From Aquipseudomonas alcaligenes (GTDB lineage: Bacteria > Pseudomonadota > Gammaproteobacteria > Pseudomonadales > Pseudomonadaceae), in NCBI RefSeq assembly GCF_900156545.1, contig NZ_FTNW01000007.1, positions 248,001 through 312,000 on the forward strand: a stretch of 64,000 nt of DNA, given 5' to 3'. The notes beneath the pieces are model-generated. The model was not told the origin of the DNA. It made no database searches and saw only the letters and a list, made by a program, of their open reading frames with translations. Position numbers and translations under genes: made by a program. Positions 44,025 through 53,414 of this stretch are shown here, in pieces. Position 1 is the stretch's first letter, and the number at the start of each line of letters is the position of its first letter.

Positions 44025-44900
44025 ATGGTCGCCACCCTCCGTCACCACTCGCAGCCAATAGGAGGCGCCAGCCGGCGCCAGCCTATCGCTGCGCGTGGTG
44101 CCAGCCGGATGGTGGCCAAGGAACCGCTGGCCGCGCGCCTGCCGAAGCCGGATTTTGGTGGCCTTGGGCGTGGTTTCAAGCGCCTCGGCTGGCCGTTGCT
44201 GCTGGTGGCGCTGGGTTTGGGGACCTATGAGGGCGCCCAGCGTCTGCTGCCCTATGCCGACCGGCCGATTGCCCGGGTCAGCGTGCAGGGCGAGCTGAGC
44301 TACATCAGCCAGCAGGCGGTGCAGGAACGTATCGCGCCGTACACCGCGGCCAGTTTCTTCACCATCGATCTGGCCGGCATGCGTGCCGAGCTGGAGCAGA
44401 TGCCCTGGATCGCCCATGCCGAAGTGCGCCGGGTGTGGCCGGACCAGGTATCGATCACCCTGGAAGAGCAGCTGCCGGTGGCCCGCTGGGGCAACGAGGC
44501 GCTGCTCAACAATCAGGGCCGTGCCTTCGCCCCGCGCGAGGCGGCCAACTACGAACACCTGCCGCTGCTGTCCGGGCCGCAACGCGCCCAGCAGCAGGTG
44601 ATGCAGCAGTACCAGGTGCTCAGCCAGCTGCTGCGGCCGCTGGGCTTCACCATCAGCAGCCTGGAGCTGCGCGAGCACGGCAGCTGGTTTATCAGTACCG
44701 CCCAGGGCGTGGACATCCTCCTGGGTCGTGATCACCTGGTCGACAAGATGCGCCGGTTCGCCAGCATCCACGACAAGGTGCTCAAGCAGCAGATCGCGAA
44801 TATCGCGCGTGTCGACCTGCGCTACGCCAACGGCCTTGCCGTGGCCTGGCGCGAGCCGGTGGCGCCAGTGGTTCCGGCCGAAACGGCTGGCGCCCAGTGA
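44025..44900 (+). CDS. ftsQ: Cell division protein FtsQ
   Basis: Bitopic divisome protein, 291 aa, which links early and late division proteins. A basic cytoplasmic tail of about 50 residues precedes one transmembrane helix (about 55-75). A POTRA domain follows (RVSVQGELSYISQQAVQERI, about 83-150), then the FtsQ beta domain. The 3-base gap after ddlB and the adjacent ftsA give the usual order. Confidence 0.94.
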   Translation: MVATLRHHSQPIGGASRRQPIAARGASRMVAKEPLAARLPKPDFGGLGRGFKRLGWPLLLVALGLGTYEGAQRLLPYADRPIARVSVQGELSYISQQAVQERIAPYTAASFFTIDLAGMRAELEQMPWIAHAEVRRVWPDQVSITLEEQLPVARWGNEALLNNQGRAFAPREAANYEHLPLLSGPQRAQQQVMQQYQVLSQLLRPLGFTISSLELREHGSWFISTAQGVDILLGRDHLVDKMRRFASIHDKVLKQQIANIARVDLRYANGLAVAWREPVAPVVPAETAGAQ

Positions 44901-44922
44901 ATCGAGGAGAACAGTAGAGATC

Positions 44923-46167
44923 ATGGCAAGCGTGCAGAGCGGCAAGATGATCGTCGGCCTGGATATCGGCACCTCCAAGGTGGTGGCGCTGGTGGGCGAG
45001 GTGACGGCCGATGGCGAGCTGGATATCGTCGGTATCGGCACCAGCCCGTCGCGCGGCCTGAAGAAGGGCGTGGTAGTGAATATCGAGTCCACCGTGCAGT
45101 CGATCCAGCGCGCCATCGAAGAGGCGCAGCTGATGGCCGGTTGCCGCATCCACTCGGCCTTCGTCGGCATCGCCGGCAACCACATCCGCAGCCTCAACAG
45201 CCACGGCATCGTCGCCATCCGCGACCGCGAAGTCAGCCCGGCCGACCTCGAGCGCGTGCTCGACGCCGCCCAGGCCGTGGCCATCCCGGCTGACCAGCGG
45301 GTGCTGCACACCCTGGCGCAGGACTACGTGATCGATAACCAGGAAGGTGTGCGCGAGCCGCTCGGTATGTCCGGCGTGCGTCTGGAGGCCAAGGTGCATG
45401 TGGTCACCTGCGCCACCAATGCCGCGCAGAACGTCGAGAAGTGCGTGCGCCGCTGCGGCCTGGAAGTGGACGACATCATTCTGGAGCAGCTGGCTTCCGC
45501 CTACTCGGTGCTGACTGAGGACGAGAAGGAGCTGGGCGTGTGCCTGGTGGACATCGGGGGCGGTACCACCGACATCGCGATCTTCGCCGATGGTGCGATC
45601 CGTCACACTGCGGTGATCCCGATTGCTGGCGACCAGGTCACAAATGATATTGCAATGGCATTACGTACCCCGACCCAGTATGCCGAGGAAATCAAGATTC
45701 GGTATGCTTGCGCCCTAGCCAAACTGGCCGGTCCGGGGGAAACCATCAAGGTGCCCAGCGTGGGTGACCGGCCACCGCGGGAACTGTCCCGTCAGGCTCT
45801 GGCCGAGGTAGTCGAGCCTCGTTACGACGAGCTCTTCACGCTGATTCAGGCCGAGCTGCGGCGCAGTGGCTATGAGGACATGATTCCGGCAGGGATCGTC
45901 CTCACCGGCGGCACCGCCAAGATGGAAGGCGCCGTCGAACTGGCCGAAGAGATCTTTCACATGCCGGTGCGTTTGGGCGTACCCCACAGCGTCAAAGGAC
46001 TGACCGACGTCGTGCGTAATCCAATCTATTCCACAGGCGTGGGCCTGCTGATGTACGGGCTGCGGAAACAGTCCGACGGTTTCCACGCGCCTGGGATTCA
46101 GTATGGCGATGAGCCCAAAACACCGGTACTGGAGCGGCTTAAACGCTGGGTCCAGGGCAATTTCTGA
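44923..46167 (+). CDS. ftsA: Cell division protein FtsA
   Basis: Actin-like protein, 414 aa, that tethers FtsZ to the membrane. Phosphate-binding loops VGLDIGTSKVVALVGEV and VDIGGGTTDIAIF are clear, as is the 1C domain. A C-terminal amphipathic membrane-targeting helix is present (VLERLKRWVQGNF). The ATG at 44923 follows GAGGAGAAC; longer in-frame readings start within ftsQ. Confidence 0.96.
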   Translation: MASVQSGKMIVGLDIGTSKVVALVGEVTADGELDIVGIGTSPSRGLKKGVVVNIESTVQSIQRAIEEAQLMAGCRIHSAFVGIAGNHIRSLNSHGIVAIRDREVSPADLERVLDAAQAVAIPADQRVLHTLAQDYVIDNQEGVREPLGMSGVRLEAKVHVVTCATNAAQNVEKCVRRCGLEVDDIILEQLASAYSVLTEDEKELGVCLVDIGGGTTDIAIFADGAIRHTAVIPIAGDQVTNDIAMALRTPTQYAEEIKIRYACALAKLAGPGETIKVPSVGDRPPRELSRQALAEVVEPRYDELFTLIQAELRRSGYEDMIPAGIVLTGGTAKMEGAVELAEEIFHMPVRLGVPHSVKGLTDVVRNPIYSTGVGLLMYGLRKQSDGFHAPGIQYGDEPKTPVLERLKRWVQGNF

Positions 46168-46219
46168 TGTGAAACCCGCGGTAGCTGTAGGCGATAATTA
46201 AAAAAGAAGGAGAGGGGAA

Positions 46220-47419
46220 ATGTTCGAGCTCGTAGATAACGTTCCGCAAAGCGCAGTTATCAAAGTCATCGGCGTGGGTGGCGGTGGTGGTAACGCCGTC
46301 AATCACATGATCAAGAACAACATCGAGGGCGTCGAATTCATCTGCGCCAACACCGATGCCCAGGCGTTGAAGAACGTTGGTGCGCGTACCGTGCTGCAAC
46401 TCGGCCCGGGCGTGACCAAGGGTCTGGGTGCCGGTACCAATCCGGAAATCGGCCGTCAGGCTGCCATGGAAGACCGCGAGCGTATCGCCGAGGTACTCAA
46501 TGGAGCTGATATGGTCTTCATCACCACCGGCATGGGTGGCGGCACCGGTACCGGTGCGGCACCGATCATCGCCGAAGTGGCGAAAGAGATGGGTATCCTC
46601 ACCGTTGCCGTGGTGACTCGTCCGTTCCCGTTCGAAGGGCGCAAGCGCATGCAGGTCGCTGACGAGGGCATCCGCGCCCTGTCCGATTGCGTCGACTCGC
46701 TGATCACCATCCCCAACGAGAAGCTGCTGACCATCCTGGGCAAGGATGCCAGCCTGCTGTCCGCCTTCGCCAAGGCTGACGACGTGCTGTCCGGCGCCGT
46801 GCGCGGTATCTCCGACATCATGCAGCGTCCGGGCCTGATGAACGTCGACTTTGCCGACGTGAAGACCGTGATGGGCGAAATGGGCATGGCCATGATGGGC
46901 ACCGGCTGCGCCAGCGGTCCGAACCGTGCTCGCGAGGCCACCGAGGCGGCCATCCGCAACCCTCTGCTGGAAGACGTCAACCTGCAGGGCGCCCGCGGCA
47001 TCCTGGTCAACATCACCGCCGGTCTGGATCTGTCCCTGGGCGAATACGCCGCCGTCGGCGAGATCATCGAGGCCTTCGCCTCGGAAGCGGCGACCGTCAA
47101 GGTCGGCGCGGTGATCGATCCGGACATGCGCGACGAGCTGCATGTGACCGTGGTGGCTACCGGCCTGGGTGCGCGCATCGAGAAGCCGGTCAAGGTGGTC
47201 GACAACACCATCGCGACTGCTGCCGTGGCCACTCCGGCTGCTTCGATCAGCGCCGCGCCACGTGCTGCCGAACAACCGGCCGTCAACTACAAGGACTACG
47301 AGCGCCCGACCGTTCAGCGCCAAAGCCTCGCCGGCAGCGCCGCCGCGGCCAAGCTGAATACGCAGGATGACCTGGATTATCTGGACATCCCGGCCTTCCT
47401 GCGTCGCCAGGCTGATTGA
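46220..47419 (+). CDS. ftsZ: Cell division GTPase FtsZ
   Basis: Tubulin-like GTPase, 399 aa, forming the Z ring. The tubulin signature GGGTGTG is present (in MGGGTGTGAAP), as are NTDAQAL and the T7 loop region NVDFADVKTVM. The variable linker (about 320-380) leads to the conserved C-terminal peptide LDYLDIPAFLRRQAD that binds FtsA and ZipA. A strong AAGGAGAGGGGA site is used. The 52-base ftsA-ftsZ gap may hold a further promoter. Confidence 0.98.
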   Translation: MFELVDNVPQSAVIKVIGVGGGGGNAVNHMIKNNIEGVEFICANTDAQALKNVGARTVLQLGPGVTKGLGAGTNPEIGRQAAMEDRERIAEVLNGADMVFITTGMGGGTGTGAAPIIAEVAKEMGILTVAVVTRPFPFEGRKRMQVADEGIRALSDCVDSLITIPNEKLLTILGKDASLLSAFAKADDVLSGAVRGISDIMQRPGLMNVDFADVKTVMGEMGMAMMGTGCASGPNRAREATEAAIRNPLLEDVNLQGARGILVNITAGLDLSLGEYAAVGEIIEAFASEAATVKVGAVIDPDMRDELHVTVVATGLGARIEKPVKVVDNTIATAAVATPAASISAAPRAAEQPAVNYKDYERPTVQRQSLAGSAAAAKLNTQDDLDYLDIPAFLRRQAD

Positions 47420-47446
47420 TGCTGTCTATCAGGAGTATATCGGTGA

Positions 47447-47479
47447 TTGGTGTTCAGCAAAGGGCGGTTCTGCTATCAT
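47447..47479 (+). promoter_or_regulatory. Possible lpxC promoter
   Basis: TATCAT at 47474-47479 is a fair -10, 47 bases before lpxC in a 106-base gap. Upstream TTGGTG (47447) is too far and TGTTCA (47451) is a weak -35. Independent transcription of lpxC is plausible but poorly supported. Confidence 0.35.
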
Positions 47480-47525
47480 CGCCGCCCATTGTTGAAAACA
47501 GTTCGCAACAAGCGCAGCCAAAACC

Positions 47526-48437
47526 ATGATCAGACAACGCACCCTGAAGAACATCATCCGAGCCACTGGTGTTGGCCTGCACTCGGGGGAGAAGGTTTAC
47601 CTGACCCTCAAGCCGGCTCCGGTGGATACCGGTATCGTGTTCCGTCGCACCGATCTGGATCCGGTCGTGGAAATCCCCGCCCGCGCCGAGAATGTCGGTG
47701 AGACCACCATGTCGACCACGCTGGTCAATGGTGAGGTCAAGGTGGACACCGTCGAGCACCTGCTTTCGGCCATGGCTGGCCTGGGCATCGACAACGCCTA
47801 CGTCGAGCTGTCGGCGTCCGAAGTCCCGATCATGGACGGCAGTGCCGGTCCCTTTGTATTCCTGATTCAGTCGGCTGGCCTGGAAGAGCAGGAAGCGCCG
47901 AAGAAGTTCATCCGCGTGCTGCGCGAAGTGACGGTGGAGGAGGGCGACAAGCGCGCTACCTTCCTGCCCTTCGACGGCTTCAAGGTGAGCTTCGAGATCG
48001 ATTTCGATCATCCGGTGTTTCGTGGTCGCACCCAGACCGCCAGCGTCGACTTCTCCAGCACTTCCTTCGTCAAGGAAGTGAGCCGCGCACGCACCTTCGG
48101 GTTCATGCGCGACATCGAGTTCCTGCGTTCGCAGAACCTGGCACTCGGCGGCAGCGTGGATAACGCCATCGTGGTGGACGAGTTCCGCGTGCTCAACGAA
48201 GACGGCCTCCGTTACGAGGACGAATTCGTCAAGCACAAGATCCTCGACGCCATCGGCGACCTCTACCTGCTGGGCAACAGCCTGATTGGCGAGTTCAAGG
48301 GCTTCAAGTCCGGACACGCGCTGAACAATCGTCTACTGCGCACCCTGATCGAGCAGAAAGATGCTTGGGAAGTGGTGATCTTCGACGATGCCAGCACCGC
48401 GCCGATCTCCTACATGCGCCCGGTTGCGGCCGTGTAA
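47526..48437 (+). CDS. lpxC: UDP-3-O-acyl-N-acetylglucosamine deacetylase LpxC
   Basis: Zinc-dependent deacetylase, 303 aa, performing the committed step of lipid A synthesis. The zinc-ligand motifs are VEHLLSAMAG, then HKILDAIGDLYLLG with His and Asp. The catalytic His is in GHALNNRLLR, and MDGSAGPF completes the site. It is the last gene of the dcw block and ends at a strong terminator. Confidence 0.97.
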   Translation: MIRQRTLKNIIRATGVGLHSGEKVYLTLKPAPVDTGIVFRRTDLDPVVEIPARAENVGETTMSTTLVNGEVKVDTVEHLLSAMAGLGIDNAYVELSASEVPIMDGSAGPFVFLIQSAGLEEQEAPKKFIRVLREVTVEEGDKRATFLPFDGFKVSFEIDFDHPVFRGRTQTASVDFSSTSFVKEVSRARTFGFMRDIEFLRSQNLALGGSVDNAIVVDEFRVLNEDGLRYEDEFVKHKILDAIGDLYLLGNSLIGEFKGFKSGHALNNRLLRTLIEQKDAWEVVIFDDASTAPISYMRPVAAV

Positions 48438-48463
48438 GCAATACCCCTCCCTTCTGTTGTATT

Positions 48464-48492
48464 CAGGCCACCCTCGGGTGGCCTGTTTTTTT
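48464..48492. terminator. Terminator after lpxC
   Basis: CAGGCCACCC-TCG-GGGTGGCCTG followed by seven T, 26 bases after the lpxC stop and between it and the convergent DUF721 gene. Confidence 0.9.
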
Positions 48493-48506
48493 CTCCCCGT
48501 ATTCCT

Positions 48507-48959
48507 TCAGTCGTGTCTGGCATTGCGTGCCAGGCGCTCCAGAGCGGCACGCAGCTTCGGATCGCCGATGCCCTCGGCGGCGCTGCGCAGGCTGTCGGCG
48601 GCGGCCTCGGACAGCTCGGTCTTGTGCGCCTGATAGGCGACCTGGGTATTGGGCGGGCGTACCTTGACCTGGATCTTCTGCAGCCCGGCGAACTCCGGCA
48701 GTACCTGCAGCAGGCGTTGCAGGCGGCGCTGCTGGTAATGCAGACGGGTGGCCCAGTGGCCGTTGCTGGTCAGCAACAGCAGGCAGCCGTCGTGCCAGCT
48801 GGCGACCTGGCAGTGCTCGCGCGCCGCCGGCTCCAGTTGGGCTTCCACCAGCGCCTGCAGCCTGCCCAGGCGCTGGGCCGCGCTGAACAGCGCCTGCAGC
48901 GGCTTGTGTTCACGCAGCAGATTGGCAGGGGTCTTGGCGGGTGGGGGGCGCAGGCTCAT
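48507..48959 (-). CDS. DUF721/DciA-like protein
   Basis: 150 aa DUF721-family protein. Its N-terminal domain (about 10-100, with HCQVASWHDGCLLLLTSNGHWATRL) resembles the KH-like fold of DciA, the ancestral loader of replicative helicase DnaB in bacteria without DnaC. Location beside secA is typical for pseudomonads. The ATG at 48959 is used; an upstream in-frame ATG at 48989 would add ten residues, and neither has a strong ribosome site. The DciA assignment is by family and length. Confidence 0.8.
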   Translation of the reverse strand: MSLRPPPAKTPANLLREHKPLQALFSAAQRLGRLQALVEAQLEPAAREHCQVASWHDGCLLLLTSNGHWATRLHYQQRRLQRLLQVLPEFAGLQKIQVKVRPPNTQVAYQAHKTELSEAAADSLRSAAEGIGDPKLRAALERLARNARHD

Positions 48960-49194
48960 GGCGGTGACTTCGGGTATCGATGCGCCCATGTTAGCAAAGG
49001 CCCTTGCAGCTGTCGGTCGTCGTCCCCATATGAAGGTGATGGCCAGCTCATTAGCAGGTCTGGCGTATCCGCGCGGCTCGCGGGAGTTCGCCCTTTTCTC
49101 GCCAACGTTTCCGAGTAGAATGCCCCCTTTGCATGCGGTCGAGCTGGCCGCTGGGCAGCGCCCCCCATCCCCTTGAGTGGAAGAATCCGTCGAT

Positions 49195-51930
49195 ATGTTT
49201 GCGCCACTGTTGAAGAAACTCTTTGGAAGCAAGAACGAGCGTGAAGTCAAACGCATGCTCAAGACAGTGAGCGCGATCAACGCCCTCGAGGAGCAGATGC
49301 TCGCTCTCTCCGACGAGCAGCTCAAGGGCAAGACCGAAGAGTTCAAGGCGCGCCTGGCCAAGGGCGAGACCCTCGACCAGATTCTTCCCGAAGCCTTCGC
49401 CGTGGCCCGTGAAGCCGGCAAGCGGGTGATGGGCATGCGTCACTTCGACGTACAGCTGATCGGCGGCATGACTCTGCACGAGGGCAAGATCGCCGAGATG
49501 CGTACCGGTGAGGGCAAGACCCTGGTGGGTACCCTGGCCGTGTACCTCAACGCACTGTCCGGCAAGGGTGTGCACGTGGTCACGGTGAACGACTACCTGG
49601 CCCGCCGCGACGCCAACTGGATGCGCCCTCTGTATGAGTTCCTCGGCCTGTCCGTCGGCGTGGTGATTCCCTTCATGCCGCCGGAAGAGAAGCGTGCTGC
49701 CTACGCCGCCGATATCACCTACGGCACCAACAACGAATTCGGTTTCGACTACCTGCGCGACAACATGGCGTTCAGCCTGGAAGACAAGTTCCAGCGCGAG
49801 CTGAACTTCGCCGTGGTCGACGAAGTGGACTCCATCCTCATCGACGAAGCGCGTACCCCGCTGATCATCTCCGGTCAGGCCGAGGACAGCTCCCAGCTGT
49901 ACATGCAGATCAACCAGCTGATCCCGCGCCTCAAGCAGCACATCGAGGAAGAGGAAGGCGTGGTCACTCAGGAAGGCCACTACAAGGTCGACGAGAAGAC
50001 CCGCCAGGTCGAACTCAACGAGGCAGGCCACCAGTACGTCGAGGAGATGCTCACCGCAGCGGGCTTGCTAGCCGAGGGCGAGAGCCTCTACTCCGCGCAT
50101 AACCTCAGCCTGCTGACCCACGTTTACGCCGGCCTGCGCGCGCACAAGCTGTTCCACCGCAACGTCGAATACATCGTGCAGAACGGTCAGGTCATCCTGA
50201 TCGACGAGCACACCGGCCGTACCATGCAGGGCCGCCGCCTGTCCGAGGGCCTGCACCAGGCCATCGAGGCCAAGGAAGGGGTGAACATCCAGGCCGAGAG
50301 CCAGACGCTGGCCTCGACCACCTTCCAGAACTACTTCCGCCTCTACAAGAAGCTCGCCGGCATGACCGGTACCGCCGACACCGAGGCCTTCGAGTTCCGC
50401 CAGATCTACGGTCTCGACGTAGTGGTCATCCCCACCCATCGTCCGGTGGCGCGCAAGGACTTCAATGACCTGGTCTACCTGACCCAGGAAGAGAAGTACC
50501 AGGCGATCATCACCGACATCAAGGAAAGCCAGGCCCAGGGCCGGCCGATCCTGGTCGGTACCGCCTCGATCGAAACCTCCGAATACGTTTCCAAGCTCCT
50601 GGAGCAGGCCGGCATCGAGCACAAGGTGCTCAACGCCAAGTACCACGAGAAGGAAGCCGAGATCATTGCCCAGGCCGGTCGCCCGGGCGCCGTGACCCTG
50701 GCCACCAACATGGCCGGTCGCGGTACCGACATCCTCCTGGGCGGCAACTGGGAAGCCGAAGTGGCTGCCCTGGAAGCGCCGAGCGAAGAGCAGATCGCGC
50801 AGATCAAGGCCGACTGGCAGAAGCGTCACCAGCAGGTCATCGAAGCGGGCGGCCTGCACGTGATCGCCTCCGAGCGCCACGAGTCGCGCCGTATCGACAA
50901 CCAGCTGCGTGGCCGTGCCGGTCGCCAGGGTGACCCGGGCTCCAGCCGCTTCTACCTGTCGCTGGAAGACAACCTGATGCGCATCTTCGCCTCTGACCGG
51001 GTGAAGAACTTCATGAAGGCACTGGGCATGCAGTCCGGCGAGGCCATTGAGCACCGCATGGTGACCAACGCCATCGAGAAGGCGCAGCGTAAGGTCGAAG
51101 GTCGCAACTTCGACATGCGCAAGCAGTTGCTCGAATACGACGACGTGGCCAACGAGCAGCGCAAGGTGATCTACCACATGCGCAACAGCCTGCTGGCGGC
51201 CGACAACATCGGCGACACCATCGTCGAGTTCCGCCAGGAAGTGCTCAACGCGACCATCAACAACCACCTGCCGCCGCAGTCGCTGCCGGAACAGTGGGAT
51301 ATCACCGGCCTGGAGATGGCGCTTTACAGTGATTTCGGTCTGCGTCTGCCGATCCAGCAGTGGCTGGATGAAGACGACAAGCTGTACGAGGAAACCCTGC
51401 GCGAGAAAATCCTCGCCGAGCTGCTCGCCGCCTATCACGAGAAGGAAGACCTGGCTGGTGCCGAGGCCCTGCGCACCTTCGAGAAGCAGATGCTGCTGCG
51501 CGTGCTGGACGACCTGTGGAAGGATCACCTGGCCACCATGGATCACCTGCGCCACGGCATCCACCTGCGCGGCTACGCCCAGAAGAACCCGAAGCAGGAG
51601 TACAAGCGCGAGTCCTTCACCCTGTTCCAGGAGCTGCTCGAGTCGATCAAGCGCGACACCATTCGCGTGCTGTCCCACGTTCAGGTGCGCCGCGAGGATC
51701 CGATCGAGGAAGAAGCCCGTCTGCGCCGCGAGGCCGAGGCGCTGGCCGAGCGCATGCAGTTCCAGCATGCCGAGGCGTCCGCCATGCCGGTTGCCGAGGC
51801 CGCGGAAGCCGCCGAGGGCGACGTGGCCGTTGCCACCTCGGTGCGCAGCGAGCCGAAGATCGGTCGCAACGAGCCGTGCCCCTGCGGGTCCGGCAAGAAG
51901 TACAAGCACTGCCACGGCCAGGTCGGCTAA
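49195..51930 (+). CDS. secA: Protein translocase ATPase SecA
   Basis: Motor ATPase of the Sec preprotein pathway, 911 aa. Walker A is MRTGEGKT and the DEAD-like Walker B is VDEVDS. Nucleotide-binding domain 2 has MAGRGTDILLGGNW and the helicase-like IDNQLRGRAGRQGDPGSS. The C-terminal zinc-binding motif CPCGSGKKYKHC binds SecB. The ATG at 49195 (MFAPLLKKLFGS) is preferred to GTG 49177 because it is the conserved SecA start. No SecM-like arrest gene is seen upstream. Confidence 0.97.
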   Translation: MFAPLLKKLFGSKNEREVKRMLKTVSAINALEEQMLALSDEQLKGKTEEFKARLAKGETLDQILPEAFAVAREAGKRVMGMRHFDVQLIGGMTLHEGKIAEMRTGEGKTLVGTLAVYLNALSGKGVHVVTVNDYLARRDANWMRPLYEFLGLSVGVVIPFMPPEEKRAAYAADITYGTNNEFGFDYLRDNMAFSLEDKFQRELNFAVVDEVDSILIDEARTPLIISGQAEDSSQLYMQINQLIPRLKQHIEEEEGVVTQEGHYKVDEKTRQVELNEAGHQYVEEMLTAAGLLAEGESLYSAHNLSLLTHVYAGLRAHKLFHRNVEYIVQNGQVILIDEHTGRTMQGRRLSEGLHQAIEAKEGVNIQAESQTLASTTFQNYFRLYKKLAGMTGTADTEAFEFRQIYGLDVVVIPTHRPVARKDFNDLVYLTQEEKYQAIITDIKESQAQGRPILVGTASIETSEYVSKLLEQAGIEHKVLNAKYHEKEAEIIAQAGRPGAVTLATNMAGRGTDILLGGNWEAEVAALEAPSEEQIAQIKADWQKRHQQVIEAGGLHVIASERHESRRIDNQLRGRAGRQGDPGSSRFYLSLEDNLMRIFASDRVKNFMKALGMQSGEAIEHRMVTNAIEKAQRKVEGRNFDMRKQLLEYDDVANEQRKVIYHMRNSLLAADNIGDTIVEFRQEVLNATINNHLPPQSLPEQWDITGLEMALYSDFGLRLPIQQWLDEDDKLYEETLREKILAELLAAYHEKEDLAGAEALRTFEKQMLLRVLDDLWKDHLATMDHLRHGIHLRGYAQKNPKQEYKRESFTLFQELLESIKRDTIRVLSHVQVRREDPIEEEARLRREAEALAERMQFQHAEASAMPVAEAAEAAEGDVAVATSVRSEPKIGRNEPCPCGSGKKYKHCHGQVG

Positions 51931-51953
51931 GCCGCGCCCAGCCTGCTATATAC

Positions 51954-51992
51954 AAAACGCCGCGACCGGCTCTGCCGCTCGCGGCGTTTTTC
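51954..51992 (+). terminator. Terminator after secA
   Basis: AAAACGCCGCGA with TCGCGGCGTTTTT around a 13-base loop, 24 bases after the secA stop. Confidence 0.85.
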
Positions 51993-52029
51993 CACCACCC
52001 GCTTCACTGCCTACGAAGGAGCGTCTCCT

Positions 52030-53247
52030 ATGGCCGTTGGTCTCGGTCCCCTGCCCAAGCTGCACCCCGTTCCCGGTTTCGAACTCGGTATCGCCTCCGC
52101 CGGCATCAAGCGCCCGGGGCGCAAGGACGTGGTGGTGATGCGCTGCGCCGAAGGCTCGCGGGTAGCCGGCGTGACCACCACCAACGCCTTCTGTGCCGCG
52201 CCGGTGATCGTCACCCGCGAGCGCGTGGCCGGTGAGGTGCGTTATCTGCTGACCAACACCGGCAACGCCAACGCCGGTACCGGCCCGGACGGCCTGGCCA
52301 ATGCCCGCCGCACCTGCGCCGCGCTGGCGGCGCTGACCGGCGTCGGCGAGACTGCCGTACTGCCGTTCTCCACCGGGGTGATCGGCGAGCCGCTGCCCGT
52401 GGAAAAGATCGAAGGCGCCCTGCAGGCCGCGCTGGATGACCTGGACGAGGATCACTGGGCCGAAGCCGCCACCGGCATCATGACCACCGACACCCTGCCC
52501 AAGGGCGCCAGCCGCCAGTTCCAGCATGATGGCGTGACGGTCACCGTGACCGGTATCAGCAAGGGTGCCGGCATGATCCGGCCGAACATGGCGACCATGC
52601 TCGGCTACATCGCCACCGACGCCAAGGTAGCTCGCGAGGTGCTGCAGGATCTGGTGCGTGACGCCGCCAACAAGTCGTTCAACCGCATCACCATCGACGG
52701 CGATACCTCGACCAACGACTGCTGCATGCTGATCGCCACCGGCCAGGCCGCGCTGCCCGAGATCACCTCCGCTTCCGGCGAACTGTTCGCCAAGCTCAAG
52801 CAGGCGGTGCTGGAGGTGTTCATGGAAGTGGCCCAGGCCATCGTCCGCGACGGCGAGGGCGCCACCAAGTTCGTCACCGTGCAGGTCAACGGCGGCGGCA
52901 ATCACCAGGAGTGCCTGGACGTGGCCTACGCCGTGGCCCACTCGCCGCTGATCAAGACCGCGCTGTTCGCCTCCGATCCCAACTGGGGCCGCATCCTCGC
53001 CGCCGTCGGCTATGCCGGCGTGCCGAACCTGGACGTCAGCCTGATCGACGTGTTCCTCGGCGAAGTCTGCATCGCCAGCCAGGGTGGCCGCGCCGCGAGC
53101 TACACCGAGGCGCAGGGCGCCGCAGTCATGGCCCGCGAGGAGATCAGCATCCGCATCGAGCTGGGGCGTGGCGAGTGCAGCGAAACCATCTGGACCACCG
53201 ACCTGTCCCATGAGTACGTGAAGATCAACGCCGAATACCGCACCTGA
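52030..53247 (+). CDS. argJ: Bifunctional glutamate N-acetyltransferase / amino-acid acetyltransferase ArgJ
   Basis: 405 aa enzyme of the cyclic arginine pathway that recycles the acetyl group from acetylornithine to glutamate. It is translated as one chain and cleaves itself before the nucleophilic Thr in NMATMLG (Thr189), giving alpha and beta subunits. The segment KGAGMIRPNMATMLGYIATD and the C-terminal HEYVKINAEYRT are characteristic. AAGGAG lies before the ATG. Confidence 0.96.
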   Translation: MAVGLGPLPKLHPVPGFELGIASAGIKRPGRKDVVVMRCAEGSRVAGVTTTNAFCAAPVIVTRERVAGEVRYLLTNTGNANAGTGPDGLANARRTCAALAALTGVGETAVLPFSTGVIGEPLPVEKIEGALQAALDDLDEDHWAEAATGIMTTDTLPKGASRQFQHDGVTVTVTGISKGAGMIRPNMATMLGYIATDAKVAREVLQDLVRDAANKSFNRITIDGDTSTNDCCMLIATGQAALPEITSASGELFAKLKQAVLEVFMEVAQAIVRDGEGATKFVTVQVNGGGNHQECLDVAYAVAHSPLIKTALFASDPNWGRILAAVGYAGVPNLDVSLIDVFLGEVCIASQGGRAASYTEAQGAAVMAREEISIRIELGRGECSETIWTTDLSHEYVKINAEYRT

Positions 53248-53258
53248 GCAATGCCCAT

Positions 53259-53295
53259 CCCCTCTCCCTTTGGGAGAGGGGCTAGGGGTGAGGGT
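53259..53295. repeat. CCCTCTCCC/GGGAGAGGG hairpin with GGGGTGAGGG tail
   Basis: CCCCTCTCCC-TTT-GGGAGAGGGG followed by CTAGGGGTGAGGGT, starting 12 bases after the argJ stop. This is a widely scattered intergenic sequence in many proteobacterial genomes. It may also stop transcription after argJ, although it has no T-run. The rest of the 167-base gap before the GST gene shows nothing recognisable. Confidence 0.65.
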
Positions 53296-53414
53296 GCTGC
53301 AGGCTCAGCCTCGCAGCGCCATTCCTGTCGTTCATGGGCCCATGCGCAAGCGGAATTGTTCGCGGCCGCTCGCGCCGCGTACCCTCCGTCTACCACCTTT
53401 CTAGGAGAGCGGAC

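Noticed and set aside
43008..45311. Long minus-strand open frame opposite ddlB, ftsQ and ftsA.
   Set aside because: Shadow of three conserved genes with no recognisable domain and no ribosome site.
48960..49194. Possible SecM-like arrest peptide gene before secA.
   Set aside because: No open frame with a signal peptide and an arrest motif could be found; the region holds the DciA-like gene start and an ordinary leader.
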